Positions 33,801 through 42,947 of a stretch of DNA of 64,000 nt are shown here, in pieces. Position 1 is the stretch's first letter, and every line of letters starts with the position of its first letter. Under the pieces are notes generated by a model. It ran no database searches. It saw only the letters and a list, made by a program, of their open reading frames with translations, and was not told where the DNA came from. Source of the DNA: Ensifer sp. IC4062 (GTDB lineage: Bacteria > Pseudomonadota > Alphaproteobacteria > Rhizobiales > Rhizobiaceae); assembly GCF_020193575.1 (NCBI RefSeq), contig NZ_JADYVD010000010.1, positions 62,001 to 126,000 of the forward strand, given 5' to 3'. The translations under genes were made by a program, and so were the position numbers.

Positions 33801-34259
33801 GAGATGACCGGAGCGAGATTCCTGGTTCCATTCTTTTTGAGCTTGCTTGCGCGCATCGAGACCCATGCGGGGGGAGCACAGCGGGGCTTGGATTTGCTGA
33901 CCGACGCGCTGGACCGAGCGGCCGCAACGGGCGAGCGGTGGTTCGAGGCGGAATTGCATCGGCTGACGGGCGAGCTGATGCTGCAGCTGCCCGCGTTTGA
34001 TCGTGCCGAGGCGGAAGCACGACTCCGGCACGCGGCCGAGGTAGCGCGAGGGCAAAACGCTGATTTATGGGAGTTGCGCGCAGCGACAAGCCTGGCCCGG
34101 CTATGGATCGTGCAGAACCGGTTCGGCGACGCTCATCACCTGCTTGCGCCCCTCTGCGGCAAGTTCACGGAGGGATTCGCGACATCGGATCTGCAATCGG
34201 CCCAGCGGGTGCTTCGCGAGACAGCCGGTGTCAACGGCGTGACCAAGTCATCCGACTAG
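30870..34259 (+). CDS. SAM-domain / class III nucleotide cyclase / AAA ATPase / TPR signalling protein
   Basis: This 1129-residue cytoplasmic protein has four parts. Residues 1-62 are a SAM domain (VGAWLRDQGLGQYEEAFRQN). Residues 83-260 are a class III cyclase with metal Asp 92 in TVMFVDLVDS, Lys 132 before MGDGVLAYFGYPRAHEDEAE (Asp 136) and the transition-state pair Asn 210/Arg 214 in ETPNLAARL. Residues 280-600 are an ATPase with LVGREHE and Walker A GEAGIGKS (310-317), and Walker B in LAIYEDVHWAD. The rest is TPR-like helices with repeated A-x-Y/W-L-x-R-A/G patterns. The conserved Lys suggests ATP as substrate. GGAGGAG supports start 30870. Confidence 0.9.
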   Translation: MDVGAWLRDQGLGQYEEAFRQNDIDPEVLRDLTADDLIGLGVASVGHRRKLLAAIAALREVAEQQNGPTGVGGTPVILPEAERRQLTVMFVDLVDSTRLSSRLDPEEMGELLRGYQRAVAGAIARFEGHVAKYMGDGVLAYFGYPRAHEDEAERAVRAGLAAIDAVQNERSTHGETLQARVGIATGLVVVGELIGEGAAREETVIGETPNLAARLQSVAEPGTVVVASTTRQLIRGLFDLAELGFHSLKGFPASVPAWRVLGESSAESRFEALHGASLTPLVGREHEIGLLLKRWEAVKESEGRVVLLAGEAGIGKSRLVRALRRRLESEPHTTVSHYCSPYHQTSPLHPVIRLLERAAGFAAEDPPAVKLSKLETLLTQSTEDVADTAPLLAALLSVPADGRYLPLELSPHRQKKRTLEVLVDQLIGLAARRPVLAIYEDVHWADPTSLELLDLVVDRVQDSPVLVLITYRSDFLPPWMRYPHVTALTLSRLSRRQGADMVERLTGGRALPAEVLNQIVGQTDGVPLFVEELTRAILETNLLKDEGDRYALARPLSAIAIPATLQESLLARLDRLAPAREVAQVAAAIGREFSHELLVTAAPLQTSEVEEALDELIASGLVFRHGTPPQATYSFKHALVRDAAYATLVRTKRQRLHAAIATAIEQRFPETVQTQPELLAQHYAEAGRLEPAVNYWLRAGQAEIARSATAEAITHLTRGLELLDGLPNDAARWRQELELQVALSVALMTAKGWAAPEVGRANARARELCERIGDKARLFPVLYGEWVFHVVRAELEAGRKAGEALLRRAQEERETSGETVGNRIAGTDAFLRGEIATAREYLERSLALYDPQQHRSLAFLFAQDPRVAGLSVLSWTLFALGHPEQAQARSNEALADARELSHRNTLGYALLYGCILSQLRGDWREARDRADSLITLARAQGSPHFLGAGTIIRGWTLAEMGELPAAITQVREGLASWEMTGARFLVPFFLSLLARIETHAGGAQRGLDLLTDALDRAAATGERWFEAELHRLTGELMLQLPAFDRAEAEARLRHAAEVARGQNADLWELRAATSLARLWIVQNRFGDAHHLLAPLCGKFTEGFATSDLQSAQRVLRETAGVNGVTKSSD

Positions 34260-34898
34260 TCAGCCGAGTTGCAACACGCCAAACCGCGCTGACAGCACCG
34301 CCGGACGGCAACGGTGTGCTGTGATGTGCATCAGCGAGTCAGTAGTCGTCCGCTTTCCGGCGACCAGTTAGAACCCTGAATGTCCGCTCCGGGGTCGAGA
34401 CCTGGCGGTTCTGCTCGCTAAGCGAGCGACCGCTAGGGTCGCATCGCGACCTTCGCGATCTCCAGTAGCAAGGTCCGCATTTGGCGCGAAGCTGCCGTGC
34501 GAGATCATCGCACGGACTTCCGCTCACCACCCGCTGACGAAGGCGAATTCTCGACCCGTTGCGGCCCTGGACAAGGCCGCGGGAAGTCTGGAGTGAGCCC
34601 GAAGCGGTCATTGTGTCTGGTCTTATATGCAACTAAGAGAGACCGATGAGAGGCTGGAGGTACTGTTGGCCTCGGGGGCCGCCTCCAAACGCTGCCGGAT
34701 AAGCCGGTCCGGCACTTTCAAGTCTATAGCCCGATCCTTCCGTTCAAGCTGCGTTCATGCAAAACGCGCTATAAACCATTGAAAGACAAGACGATAGTGG
34801 CCGCCCAACCAAAGCTGGGACGCGCTTCAACTATACCCGGGAACCAGAAAAGCCGGAGTAAAATAAGATACCGCCTGCCTCCCCAGGGAGTCGAAAAC
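34260..34898. other. Intergenic, 640 bp without a recognised gene
   Basis: No frame here resembles a family. A self-complementary part around 34410-34460 (CGCTAAGCGAGCG and GTCGCATCGCGAC) could form stems. The last 60 bp are AT-richer and probably hold the promoter of the SH3 protein gene, with GGGAG before its ATG. Confidence 0.5.
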
Positions 34899-35711
34899 AT
34901 GAAACGCACCCTTTTGAAAATTGCCGCTACCGGTATGCTCTTGCTTGCTCCGGCGATCGCTCAGGCGGCAGAAGGCTTCGCGACGGCTAACGTCAATATG
35001 CGCGCCGGCCCAAGCACAGCATATCCGGCGGTCACCGTAATTCCGGCCGGCGAATCCATCGAAATCTACGGCTGTCTTGCCGACGTGCCATGGTGCGACG
35101 TGGAGTTCTACGGCCGCGGCTGGGTGCACGGCCGATATATCCAGGCACTTTATCAACAGCGCCGCGTTTATGTCGGTCCTAGATATTATCGCCCGCTCGG
35201 TATTCCCGTCGTTGTGTTCAGCTTCAGCAGCTATTGGGATCGTCACTATCGCGACTATGACTTTTATCGCGACCGCGATCGCTGGCGCCGCGGACCGGAC
35301 CTCTATCGCGGCCCCGATCGCCGTGCGGCACCTTACCGTCCCCCCAGCCGCATTCCTGATTTCGAGCCAAGGCCAGCGCCGCCCCCAGAATTCGACCGGA
35401 GATTGGAGCAGAGGCCCGATTTTAGCCGTCCCCCTGAAAGACGTCGGGATTTTGACGATCGTCGGGATCGCCTTCCGGATTTCGATCGCGCCCCCAACCG
35501 CAGGCCTAATGTCGACAGGCAGCCAGACTTTGATCGTGATCTGCCCGGCGGCGGCGATCGCCACCGCCGGAACTTCGAACGTGAGGGCGACGATGGCAAT
35601 CGCGTCATCCGCCGCGGCGACGACAATCGCGACCGCAGAGGTGGTGACAATGACCGCCGCAGGCCGCAGCGACGTGTCTGCCAACCCGGCGATCCGGATT
35701 GCCCAAACTAA
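34899..35711 (+). CDS. Exported SH3b-domain protein with Asp/Arg-rich tail
   Basis: The 270-residue protein has a signal peptide (MKRTLLKIAATGMLLLAPAI, cleavage after QAA) and a bacterial SH3 domain at residues 28-85: TANVNMRAGPSTAYPAVTVI, PAGESIEIYGCLADVPWCDV and GRGWVHGRYIQ. The C-terminal 170 residues are low complexity, with many R/D/P pairs (DRDRWRRGPDLYRGPDRRA and similar). SH3b domains commonly bind peptidoglycan; rhizobial proteins of this form are envelope-associated but uncharacterised. The composition of the tail makes alignments there meaningless. GGGAG 9 bp upstream marks the start. Confidence 0.87.
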   Translation: MKRTLLKIAATGMLLLAPAIAQAAEGFATANVNMRAGPSTAYPAVTVIPAGESIEIYGCLADVPWCDVEFYGRGWVHGRYIQALYQQRRVYVGPRYYRPLGIPVVVFSFSSYWDRHYRDYDFYRDRDRWRRGPDLYRGPDRRAAPYRPPSRIPDFEPRPAPPPEFDRRLEQRPDFSRPPERRRDFDDRRDRLPDFDRAPNRRPNVDRQPDFDRDLPGGGDRHRRNFEREGDDGNRVIRRGDDNRDRRGGDNDRRRPQRRVCQPGDPDCPN

Positions 35712-35875
35712 TGTGGTTTAGCGTGCTCGACGGCCGTGATGTCCCAGAAAGGCAGTCGATCTTGCGATGACCGATGTTGGCGCATTCCGGGAGGACGCCT
35801 ACGACCGCTTTTGCCCCGAGGCGACGTCAGGATACCGAGGTCCGAATCCGGCGGAAAGCCGACCTCTGCAACCGA

Positions 35876-36379
35876 TCAGACGGACGCTTGCCGCACGATC
35901 TTCGCGACGAAGTCGGATTTTCCGCCAGTGTAGAATTTCCAGTCGCCGTTTGCCTCTGTCGCCAGTTTGCGCTTCAAAGCGGCATATTCGGCAGCGTCTT
36001 CCGGATGGGTACGGAGCCAATCGCGAAACAGTATGCGTTTGACATGCGTGGGGTTCTCCGGCCCGCAAAGGTAGAGCCGGGTGCCATAGGAGCCGTGGCC
36101 TGAGGTGAAGGTCCACATGCCATCACCGTATGGGTCCCCCTGGAAGGTAAAGTCCGCGAGCGCCTTCACGCGCTCGACTGCCTCGGCAACCCTCGCGTGA
36201 CTGCAAAGCACTGTGTCGATGTCAATTTTCGGCTTGGCACAAAGGCCGGCGATCGATGTGCTTCCGACATGGTGAATGTCATCGACCATGTCACCGATCA
36301 GCCCCACGACCCGGCTCTTTTCCGCCTCGAATAGGCCGGGCCATGCTGGATCGTAGTCTACAACCTTTATCGCGCTCAT
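35876..36379 (-). CDS. GrpB/UPF0157 family nucleotidyltransferase-like protein
   Basis: The 167-residue protein begins with VVDYDPAWPGLFEAEKSRV and has HHVGSTSIAGLCAKPKIDID, the signature of the GrpB (UPF0157) family, which has a nucleotidyltransferase-like fold with G-S-T and D-x-D residues. A third region reads RLYLCGPENPTHVKRILFRD. Typical length is 165-180. The cellular role is uncertain; some members are fused to CoA-related enzymes. It stands alone next to a repeat copy. Start MSAIKVV is preferred over four codons earlier. Confidence 0.9.
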   Translation of the reverse strand: MSAIKVVDYDPAWPGLFEAEKSRVVGLIGDMVDDIHHVGSTSIAGLCAKPKIDIDTVLCSHARVAEAVERVKALADFTFQGDPYGDGMWTFTSGHGSYGTRLYLCGPENPTHVKRILFRDWLRTHPEDAAEYAALKRKLATEANGDWKFYTGGKSDFVAKIVRQASV

Positions 36380-36470
36380 CCGTGCAATCACCCGGTTCGA
36401 TTTTGATTGCAGCCTGCCCGATTCGAAGAGTTGGTAGAAGGCCTAGCCTGGCTGGTCGCCCGGATGTCCT

Positions 36471-36650
36471 GCAGCGCCGCGCTTCTGATCACAGTAGACG
36501 ACAACACATCGCAGCCCCGTGGGTCGCCGCGGCAAGCCTTCTCCTCCTGCCCTCATTCCTGTGCTTGTCACAGGAATGAGGGCGAAAAAAGCATCCACCA
36601 AACCAATTGAGCTGCTGTCGTGTACTGCCGTCTGATACGACGCGCGCCAT
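36471..36650. repeat. Composite intergenic repeat, short form
   Basis: The copy runs GCAGCGCCGCGCTTCTGATC, ACAGTAGACGACAACACATC, a CCTCATTCCTGTGCTTGTC / ACAGGAATGAGG hairpin at 36551, GCGAAAAAAGCATCCACC, AAACCAATTGAGCTGCTGTC and GTGTACTGCC. It lacks the core, and its flanks are in inverse orientation to those of the copies at 18692 and 58098. Confidence 0.8.
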
Positions 36651-36772
36651 TCGGCGATTGAGGCGTACCCTCGGAAATCCACAACTCGGCGTGGCTTTCG
36701 ACCAGAAAAGTTGATTGCCATACTCTTCTTTGCAGACTAAAGCGATGACGAGTTCATCTGGAGGAGATCGCC

Positions 36773-37738
36773 ATGGCGACAGCACGCAAAATAGCAACTC
36801 TCTTCGGCCTCCTGGCCGTCCTGGCCGCCGGAACCGTCCACGCAGAGGACGGCAAGACGGTGACGGTGAAAGACGACCGCGGCGTGGAGGTAAAGGTTCC
36901 CGCCCAGCCAAAACGCATCGCCTCGATTTCCTACTTTGCCGACGATGTTGCGCTGGCGCTCGGCATCAAGCCCGTGGCCAGCACCTATATGGTGGCCGAC
37001 CGCGCGCCCGACTTCCTCCTCGGTCTGACGAAAGACCTGGCGCAGATCGGCCAGCGCGCCAAGCCGAACCTTGAACTCCTTTCGGAAGCCAAGCCGGACC
37101 TGATCGTTGCGATCCGCCGCTACACCGTCGGCAACGCGCCGCAGCTCGAGAAGATTGCGCCCTATGTCGCCTACAACATGGAACTGCTCGACGGCAGCGA
37201 CAAGGAGATCGCCGAGCTCTCCAAGATACTCGGAAATCCCGAGCGCGGCCTTCAGTTGAACAGGGAGTTCCGGGCGCATCTGGCTGATATCTCCGCGAAG
37301 GCGCCGAAGGACGTCCATCCGCGGTTTGCGATCATGTGGGGCGGCGAGGTGCCGTTCGCGTTCCACGACGAGAACACGTCGGCATCGATCGTCAAGGCCA
37401 TCGGCGGCGAGAACATCGCCGGAGCCATGACGCCGGGCGGCGAGTTCGGTATCGACCTCAGCCTGGAGACGATGCTCGAGAAGGATCCGGAGGTCCTCTT
37501 CATCTACGACTACGGCCCGGATCGCCCGCATGAAAACAACCCGATCTGGAGCCAGCTCACGGCGGTCAAGAACAACCGCGTCTTCTATGTCGGCGATCAT
37601 TGGGTCGAGACCAACGGCCCGATCGCGCGCGAGATCGTACTGAGAGAGGCAGCCCACTACCTTTATCCGGATGTCTTCCCCAAGGTGGACGTCCGGGCTG
37701 AGGCCGCGAAGATCATCCCCGCCGAGGTCCAGAAGTAA
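36773..37738 (+). CDS. Periplasmic iron-siderophore-type ABC substrate-binding protein
   Basis: The 321-residue protein has a signal peptide (MATARKIATLFGLLAVLAAG, cleavage after VHA). The class III binding-protein fold begins KTVTVKDDRGVEVKVPAQPK and RIASISYFADDVALALGIKP. The second lobe includes MWGGEVPFAFHDENTSASIV and ALIGGENIAG-like text (KAIGGENIAGAMTP). It belongs to the FepB/FecB/BtuF group; iron complexes are more likely than B12, but this is inferred. It is the first gene of a four-gene operon with two permeases and an ATPase. GGAGGAG lies 6 bp before the ATG. Confidence 0.9.
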   Translation: MATARKIATLFGLLAVLAAGTVHAEDGKTVTVKDDRGVEVKVPAQPKRIASISYFADDVALALGIKPVASTYMVADRAPDFLLGLTKDLAQIGQRAKPNLELLSEAKPDLIVAIRRYTVGNAPQLEKIAPYVAYNMELLDGSDKEIAELSKILGNPERGLQLNREFRAHLADISAKAPKDVHPRFAIMWGGEVPFAFHDENTSASIVKAIGGENIAGAMTPGGEFGIDLSLETMLEKDPEVLFIYDYGPDRPHENNPIWSQLTAVKNNRVFYVGDHWVETNGPIAREIVLREAAHYLYPDVFPKVDVRAEAAKIIPAEVQK

Positions 37739-37754
37739 CGAATTGACCGCGACG

Positions 37755-38762
37755 ATGATGGACGCACGGAAATCTTCGATAGCCATCTCTCTCGTCGTCG
37801 TCGCGACACTGCTGATCATCGTCGTCGGGCTGTTGCCCGGCGCGAAAACACTCTCGATCGACGCAGTTCTTCGAGCGCTCCTTGTTCCCGACGGCAAGAT
37901 CGAGTCGATCCTCGTCTGGACGCTCAGGCTGCCGAGGAGCCTGGCCGCGGCGGTCGCGGGCGCGGGCCTTGCGGTCTCGGGCTATCTCCTTCAGTCGCTG
38001 ACCCGCAATCCCCTCGCCGATCCGGGTATCACGGGTGTGACCGCCGGAGCGATCGCGCCGATCGTCGCCTGCTTCGTTCTGTTGCCCTGGGTTTCGTCGC
38101 TCTATTACCCCTTCGTCGGTCTTGCTGGAGGACTTGCGGCGGCGTCGGTGACGTTCTGGGTGGCGCGGGGCGGCAACGGCCGTCCGCTTCACCTCGCCCT
38201 TGGCGGCATAAGCGTCTCGCTCTTCCTCGGAGCGATCACGATCTATGTCTTGCTGCTCGCCGGGCCGCAGTCGACCGCCCTGCTCTTCTGGATATCGGGT
38301 GGCTTCGCGGGGAGGACGTGGTCGCACCTGCTTCACATGCTGCCTTGGGTCATCATCGGCGTGGCTGGCGCTCTGTTGCTGCACAGAGTTATCGCGATGT
38401 TCTCGCTCAGCGACCATGCCGCCGCCGGAATGGGCTTGCAGCTCAATCTATGGAAGCCGATTCTCCTTGTTCTTGGCATCTGTCCCGTGGCGGGCGTCGC
38501 TCCCGCCGCCGGGCCTGTCGCCTTCGTGGGACTGGCGGCGCCCCATATCGCCCGGCTGTTGAGACCGCGAGGAGCCGCTTGGGAGATCGGCCTTACCGCC
38601 GCCATCGGCTCGTTGATCGTGACCGCGGCCGACCTCGCCGCGCGAACGATCGCCATCCCCAAGGAGCTCCCGGTCGGCATCATCACGGCGCTTCTGGGTG
38701 GCCCGATTTTCGTCTACCTGATCCAGCGCGGCCGACTTGATTTCAAAGGGGAGCGCGCATGA
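37755..38762 (+). CDS. FecCD-family ABC permease, first subunit
   Basis: The 335-residue protein has about ten helices and the FecCD/BtuC features: LRLPRSLAAAVAGAGLAVSG near residue 65, QSLTRNPLADPGITGVTAGA and late VAFVGLAAPHIARLLRPRG, which contains the coupling region contacted by the ATPase. It forms a heterodimeric membrane channel with the next subunit. It begins 17 bp after the binding-protein stop and its last 4 bp overlap the next gene's ATG. A second ATG follows immediately (37758), so the exact start is uncertain by one codon. Confidence 0.9.
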   Translation: MMDARKSSIAISLVVVATLLIIVVGLLPGAKTLSIDAVLRALLVPDGKIESILVWTLRLPRSLAAAVAGAGLAVSGYLLQSLTRNPLADPGITGVTAGAIAPIVACFVLLPWVSSLYYPFVGLAGGLAAASVTFWVARGGNGRPLHLALGGISVSLFLGAITIYVLLLAGPQSTALLFWISGGFAGRTWSHLLHMLPWVIIGVAGALLLHRVIAMFSLSDHAAAGMGLQLNLWKPILLVLGICPVAGVAPAAGPVAFVGLAAPHIARLLRPRGAAWEIGLTAAIGSLIVTAADLAARTIAIPKELPVGIITALLGGPIFVYLIQRGRLDFKGERA

Positions 38763-39793
38763 CGTCACATTCTCCGGCGATTGCGCAACCAAATGCCTGG
38801 CTCCTGCCCGCTGCCGCTCTTCTGGTTCTGATCTCCTTCGTTGCCGCAGTCTTCCTCGGCGTCGTCGATATCCCTGCGGAAGACATTGTCGCAGTGCTGA
38901 CCGGCAGTGGTTCGTCGGAGGCCCGTGCCATTATCCTCGACATCCGGTTGCCGCGGATCGTGACGGGCATTCTCGCCGGCATCCAATTCGCGCTGGCGGG
39001 CCTCGTTCTTCAGACGATCACCCGAAACCCGCTCGCCGATCCGTCGCTCATGGGCGTTTCCCAGGGTGCAACGCTGACGGTGACGATCTTCCTGCTGTTC
39101 ACGGTTTACATCTTCAATCCCGGTTCCAACACGGTTGCCGAGCTCCCGATCGGATGGCTGCCTATCGCCGGAACGATCGGAGGGATGATCGCGGGTGGCA
39201 TCATCTATCTCCTGGCGTTCCGTCTCGGCCTCAGCCCGCTCCGGATCACGCTCTGCGGCATTGCAATCGGCGCGATCCTGCACGCTCTCGCCATAGGCCT
39301 GATTGCCGGCTGGGGCTCCGCACGCATCGAGATCATCCTCGAATGGCTCTCGGGAAGCCTCTATGCCAGAACCTGGGATCACGCGTTCTTCCTGCTGCCG
39401 TTCACGATCGCGGGCCTCGCCGTGCTGCCGCTGATCTACCGCCCGCTCATCCTTCTCCAGTTCGACGCGGCCGTGGCCCGATCCTTCGGCTTGTCCTATC
39501 GCAAGCAGTTCTCGCTGGCGCTGCTGGTCTCCTGCGCCCTTGCGGCGAGCGCTGTCGGATCAGTCGGCCCGATCGTGTTCGTCGGCCTTGTCGTGCCGCA
39601 CCTGGCGCGGTTCCTCGCCGGGCGGCATTTCCCGCTTGTCCTGCCGCTCACCATCGTACTCGGCGCGGTCATCGTCACGCTCGGCGACTTGATCGGACGG
39701 CTCGCAGGTCGTGCCGAGGAAGTGCCGATCGGGGTGGTCACTGCCATCGTCGGCGCGCCGGTTTTGCTCGCGCTTATGCGCAAGGTTCCCTAA
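38759..39793 (+). CDS. FecCD-family ABC permease, second subunit
   Basis: The 344-residue protein mirrors the first permease: IRLPRIVTGILAGIQFALAG, QTITRNPLADPSLMGVSQGA and IVFVGLVVPHLARFLAGRHF. It completes the heterodimer of a siderophore-type importer, as in FepDG or FhuB-like systems. Start 38759 overlaps the previous stop (ATGA), so the two are translationally coupled. The gene ends 4 bp before the ATPase gene. Confidence 0.92.
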   Translation: MTSHSPAIAQPNAWLLPAAALLVLISFVAAVFLGVVDIPAEDIVAVLTGSGSSEARAIILDIRLPRIVTGILAGIQFALAGLVLQTITRNPLADPSLMGVSQGATLTVTIFLLFTVYIFNPGSNTVAELPIGWLPIAGTIGGMIAGGIIYLLAFRLGLSPLRITLCGIAIGAILHALAIGLIAGWGSARIEIILEWLSGSLYARTWDHAFFLLPFTIAGLAVLPLIYRPLILLQFDAAVARSFGLSYRKQFSLALLVSCALAASAVGSVGPIVFVGLVVPHLARFLAGRHFPLVLPLTIVLGAVIVTLGDLIGRLAGRAEEVPIGVVTAIVGAPVLLALMRKVP

Positions 39794-39797
39794 CACC

Positions 39798-40588
<791 letters not shown>

Positions 40589-40604
<16 letters not shown>

Positions 40605-40693
40605 ATCGTAGCCGATTGAAGGATAAAAACATGCACCAATTCAAAGTGCTACAGCATCCTTTGCACGCCTGATAAGACGCGCGGCGCTGTAGA
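40589..40693. repeat. RIME-type repeat overlapping the ATPase stop codon
   Basis: The hairpin runs from GGCATGTTTCCTTAAATCGT to GGATAAAAACATGC, followed by CAATTCAAAGTGCTACAGCA, a GATAAGACGCGCGGCGCTGT block and AGA. It supplies the last codons of the ATPase gene. A close match lies at 43372-43472 downstream of the decayed ATPase copy. Confidence 0.85.
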
Positions 40694-40726
40694 CGATGGC
40701 TTGCTCGCCCAGCTTGTGATGTAACG

Positions 40727-41866
40727 TCAAGCCTGAGCCGCCAGTGCTGCCCGCACCGCAGCCGTGATCTGATCCTGCACCTGTTCGGTCAGATACGCAT
40801 GCATCGGTAGACTGACGACCTCGGCAGCAAGGCGATCAGAGACGGGGAGGCCCTTCGGGGCAACGGGGAAGTGCCTGTACGCCGCTTGATGGTGCATGGG
40901 TCGCGGATAATAGACCGCTGTGGGAATGCCCGCCGCTGCCAGGAAGCTCTGGAACACCCCCCGGTCACACCTTGGCAGGCGCAGCGTATACTGTGCCCAG
41001 ATCGAGCTCACGCCCGGCAGAACGTTCGGCACGGTGGCAACATCGCCCAGTTGCTCATTGTAGCGGTTCACGATGCGGTTACGGGCCGTGATTTCATCCG
41101 GAAATATCTTGAGCTTCTCTATGAGAACGGCAGCCTGAACGGTGTCGAGACGGCTGTTCATGCCGATCCGAACATTGTCATGCTTGTCATTCCCTTGGCC
41201 ATGAATGCGGAGCGAGCGGATGATGCCAGCCAACTCGTCGTCGCTTGTGAATACCGCACCGCCGTCCCCGTAGCAGCCCAGGGGTTTGGTCGGGAAGAAG
41301 CTTGTCGCAGTGGCAAGCCCAATTGTACCGACTTGTCGCCCCCTATAGTTTGCGCCGAAGGCTTGAGCTGCATCACAGATCAGCCACAGGCGCTCGCGAT
41401 CTGCAATTGCCTCGATAGCGTCGTAGTCGGCCGGCTGGCCAAAAAGATCGACTGCGATAATGCCGACTGCTCTCAGTCCGCTGTCGTTGACCGATGTTAT
41501 GGAGGATTGGAGGCTCTGGACATCGAGGTTGAAGGTATCCTCGCAGACGTCGACGAAGACCGGTGTCGCGCCAAGCCCGGCTATGGCTTCTGCGGTAGCC
41601 GCGAACGTAAAGGACGGACAGAACACCGCGTCGCCACCCCCGACGCTTTTCGCCGTGAGTAGCAGGGTTAAAGCATCGGTTCCGCTGCCGCAGGAAATTG
41701 CATGCTTTGCGCCACAAAAGGCGGCGAGGTCGTGCTCGAGTTGAGCAACCTCTGGACCCATGACATATAGGCCGCGATCGAGAACGCCGCGGATTGCCTC
41801 GTCAACTACCTGTCCAAGATAGCGGCGTTGCGCGCCAAGATCGTTAAAGAGGATCCGGTCTGGCAT
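40727..41866 (-). CDS. DegT/DnrJ/EryC1/StrS-family sugar aminotransferase
   Basis: This protein of about 379 residues starts MPDRILFNDLGAQRRYLGQV. It has the PLP-dependent fold with FCGAKHAISCGSGTDALTLL, VIAVDLFGQPADYD-type DLFG motif, the Asp in LICDAAQAFGANYRG, and the PLP lysine in SFFPTKPLGCYGDGGA. The C-terminal YYPRPMHHQAAYRHF is typical of WbpE/WlbC-type enzymes, which make 3-amino sugar nucleotides. It overlaps the upstream Gfo/Idh gene by 23 bp and is co-transcribed with it, so the pair could oxidise then transaminate a nucleotide sugar. No glycosyltransferase is nearby. Confidence 0.88.
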   Translation of the reverse strand: MPDRILFNDLGAQRRYLGQVVDEAIRGVLDRGLYVMGPEVAQLEHDLAAFCGAKHAISCGSGTDALTLLLTAKSVGGGDAVFCPSFTFAATAEAIAGLGATPVFVDVCEDTFNLDVQSLQSSITSVNDSGLRAVGIIAVDLFGQPADYDAIEAIADRERLWLICDAAQAFGANYRGRQVGTIGLATATSFFPTKPLGCYGDGGAVFTSDDELAGIIRSLRIHGQGNDKHDNVRIGMNSRLDTVQAAVLIEKLKIFPDEITARNRIVNRYNEQLGDVATVPNVLPGVSSIWAQYTLRLPRCDRGVFQSFLAAAGIPTAVYYPRPMHHQAAYRHFPVAPKGLPVSDRLAAEVVSLPMHAYLTEQVQDQITAAVRAALAAQA

Positions 41867-42947
41867 GGTGGATTCCAGCATGAGACAGGTGTCTGACAGC
41901 GCCCGTCTGCCCAGGATTGTCCTGGCAGCCACGGCTACTATCGAGCATCATGCTGGCCTGCGCCAAGACTCGCATCACGCGTAACCCTTCGTCACCATCT
42001 GTCATGGGATCATGACCCTGCGCGATGCAGTCGATAAAATGCTGACATTCGAGCTTTAGCGGTTCATTCTCCTCAACCGTGACTGGAAGCGGTTCGGCCC
42101 GGATCGTTGCCGCTATATCCTCAGCCACATTTACGATGTGCGGATACAGGAGCAATTTGCCTTCCCATGGCGCTCCATCGTCGAGCACGACCATGGCCTC
42201 TGAACCGATTACGGTGAGCCGGTGCTCCTTGACGGGATGCAACCACGACAGGTTGACTTGCGCCCGCTCCCCGGCCGGGAAACTCAGGTGAAGGGTGACC
42301 GCGTCGGCTATCGTTTTTCGCAGGTGATAGCCGCCGACACCGTAAACCTCGCTTGGTTCTGCCCCCACGAGAGCCAAGATAATGGAGACATCATGCGGCC
42401 CTAGACACCACAGCACGTCTTCCTCGGACCGGATCGCCCCGAGATTCATGCGGTTGGCCTGAAGCCGCAGGACACGACCTATAGCACCACTCGCGATGAG
42501 GCTCTGGAGCCGGGTAAAGGCGGGGTGATATTGTAGTATGTGGCCGACCATAAGGCGTCGATCCAAGCGCCGCGCCAGATCGGTCAGTTCCTCGGCATGC
42601 TTGAGCTCAAGCGCGAGCGGCTTTTCGACGAAGAGATGCTTTCCGGCAAGAAGGGCGCGCTTGGCAAGGTCGTAATGGGTTGACGGTTGCGTAGAGATCG
42701 CCACAGCCTGGATCGAACGCTCGGCTAGTACCTGCTCGAAGGAAAGGGCGCGGCTGCCGTATTGGCCAAGAAGGGACGCGACTGCGTCGGTGTGGAGGTC
42801 AACGACGGCACCGAGGCAGCCTAGTTCAGCAAAGCAGCGGACCAGGTTCTTGCCCCAGGCTCCGCAGCCGATCACCGCAAGCTGAAGGCCCGCCGAAATG
42901 CTTTGTAGGTCGAATAAGACCGGATGTTCTTTTGAGTTGTCCCCCAT
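41844..42947 (-). CDS. Gfo/Idh/MocA-family oxidoreductase, WlbA-like
   Basis: The 367-residue protein has the NAD-binding motif LQLAVIGCGAWGKNLVRCFA, the conserved FVEKPLALELKHAEEL (EKP motif) near residue 105, and the second domain with GHILQYHPAFTRLQSLI and GPHDVSIILALVG, whose H in PHD is a likely catalytic residue. Members of this branch oxidise C3 of UDP-sugars. It is the first gene of a two-gene cassette with the aminotransferase. The last 40 residues lie in the overlap region and are Arg/His-rich, so the family domain may end earlier. Confidence 0.87.
   Translation of the reverse strand: MGDNSKEHPVLFDLQSISAGLQLAVIGCGAWGKNLVRCFAELGCLGAVVDLHTDAVASLLGQYGSRALSFEQVLAERSIQAVAISTQPSTHYDLAKRALLAGKHLFVEKPLALELKHAEELTDLARRLDRRLMVGHILQYHPAFTRLQSLIASGAIGRVLRLQANRMNLGAIRSEEDVLWCLGPHDVSIILALVGAEPSEVYGVGGYHLRKTIADAVTLHLSFPAGERAQVNLSWLHPVKEHRLTVIGSEAMVVLDDGAPWEGKLLLYPHIVNVAEDIAATIRAEPLPVTVEENEPLKLECQHFIDCIAQGHDPMTDGDEGLRVMRVLAQASMMLDSSRGCQDNPGQTGAVRHLSHAGIHHARPDPL

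Noticed and set aside
36640..36772. Iron-responsive operator (RirA TGA-N9-TCA or Fur/Irr box) before the importer operon
   Set aside because: TGATTGCCATACTCT comes close to the RirA pattern but its last base differs, and no better match was seen, so I do not call a site.
36737..37897. 386-codon minus-strand frame opposite the siderophore-binding protein
   Set aside because: It is a GC-rich shadow of the sense gene, which has a signal peptide and operon partners.
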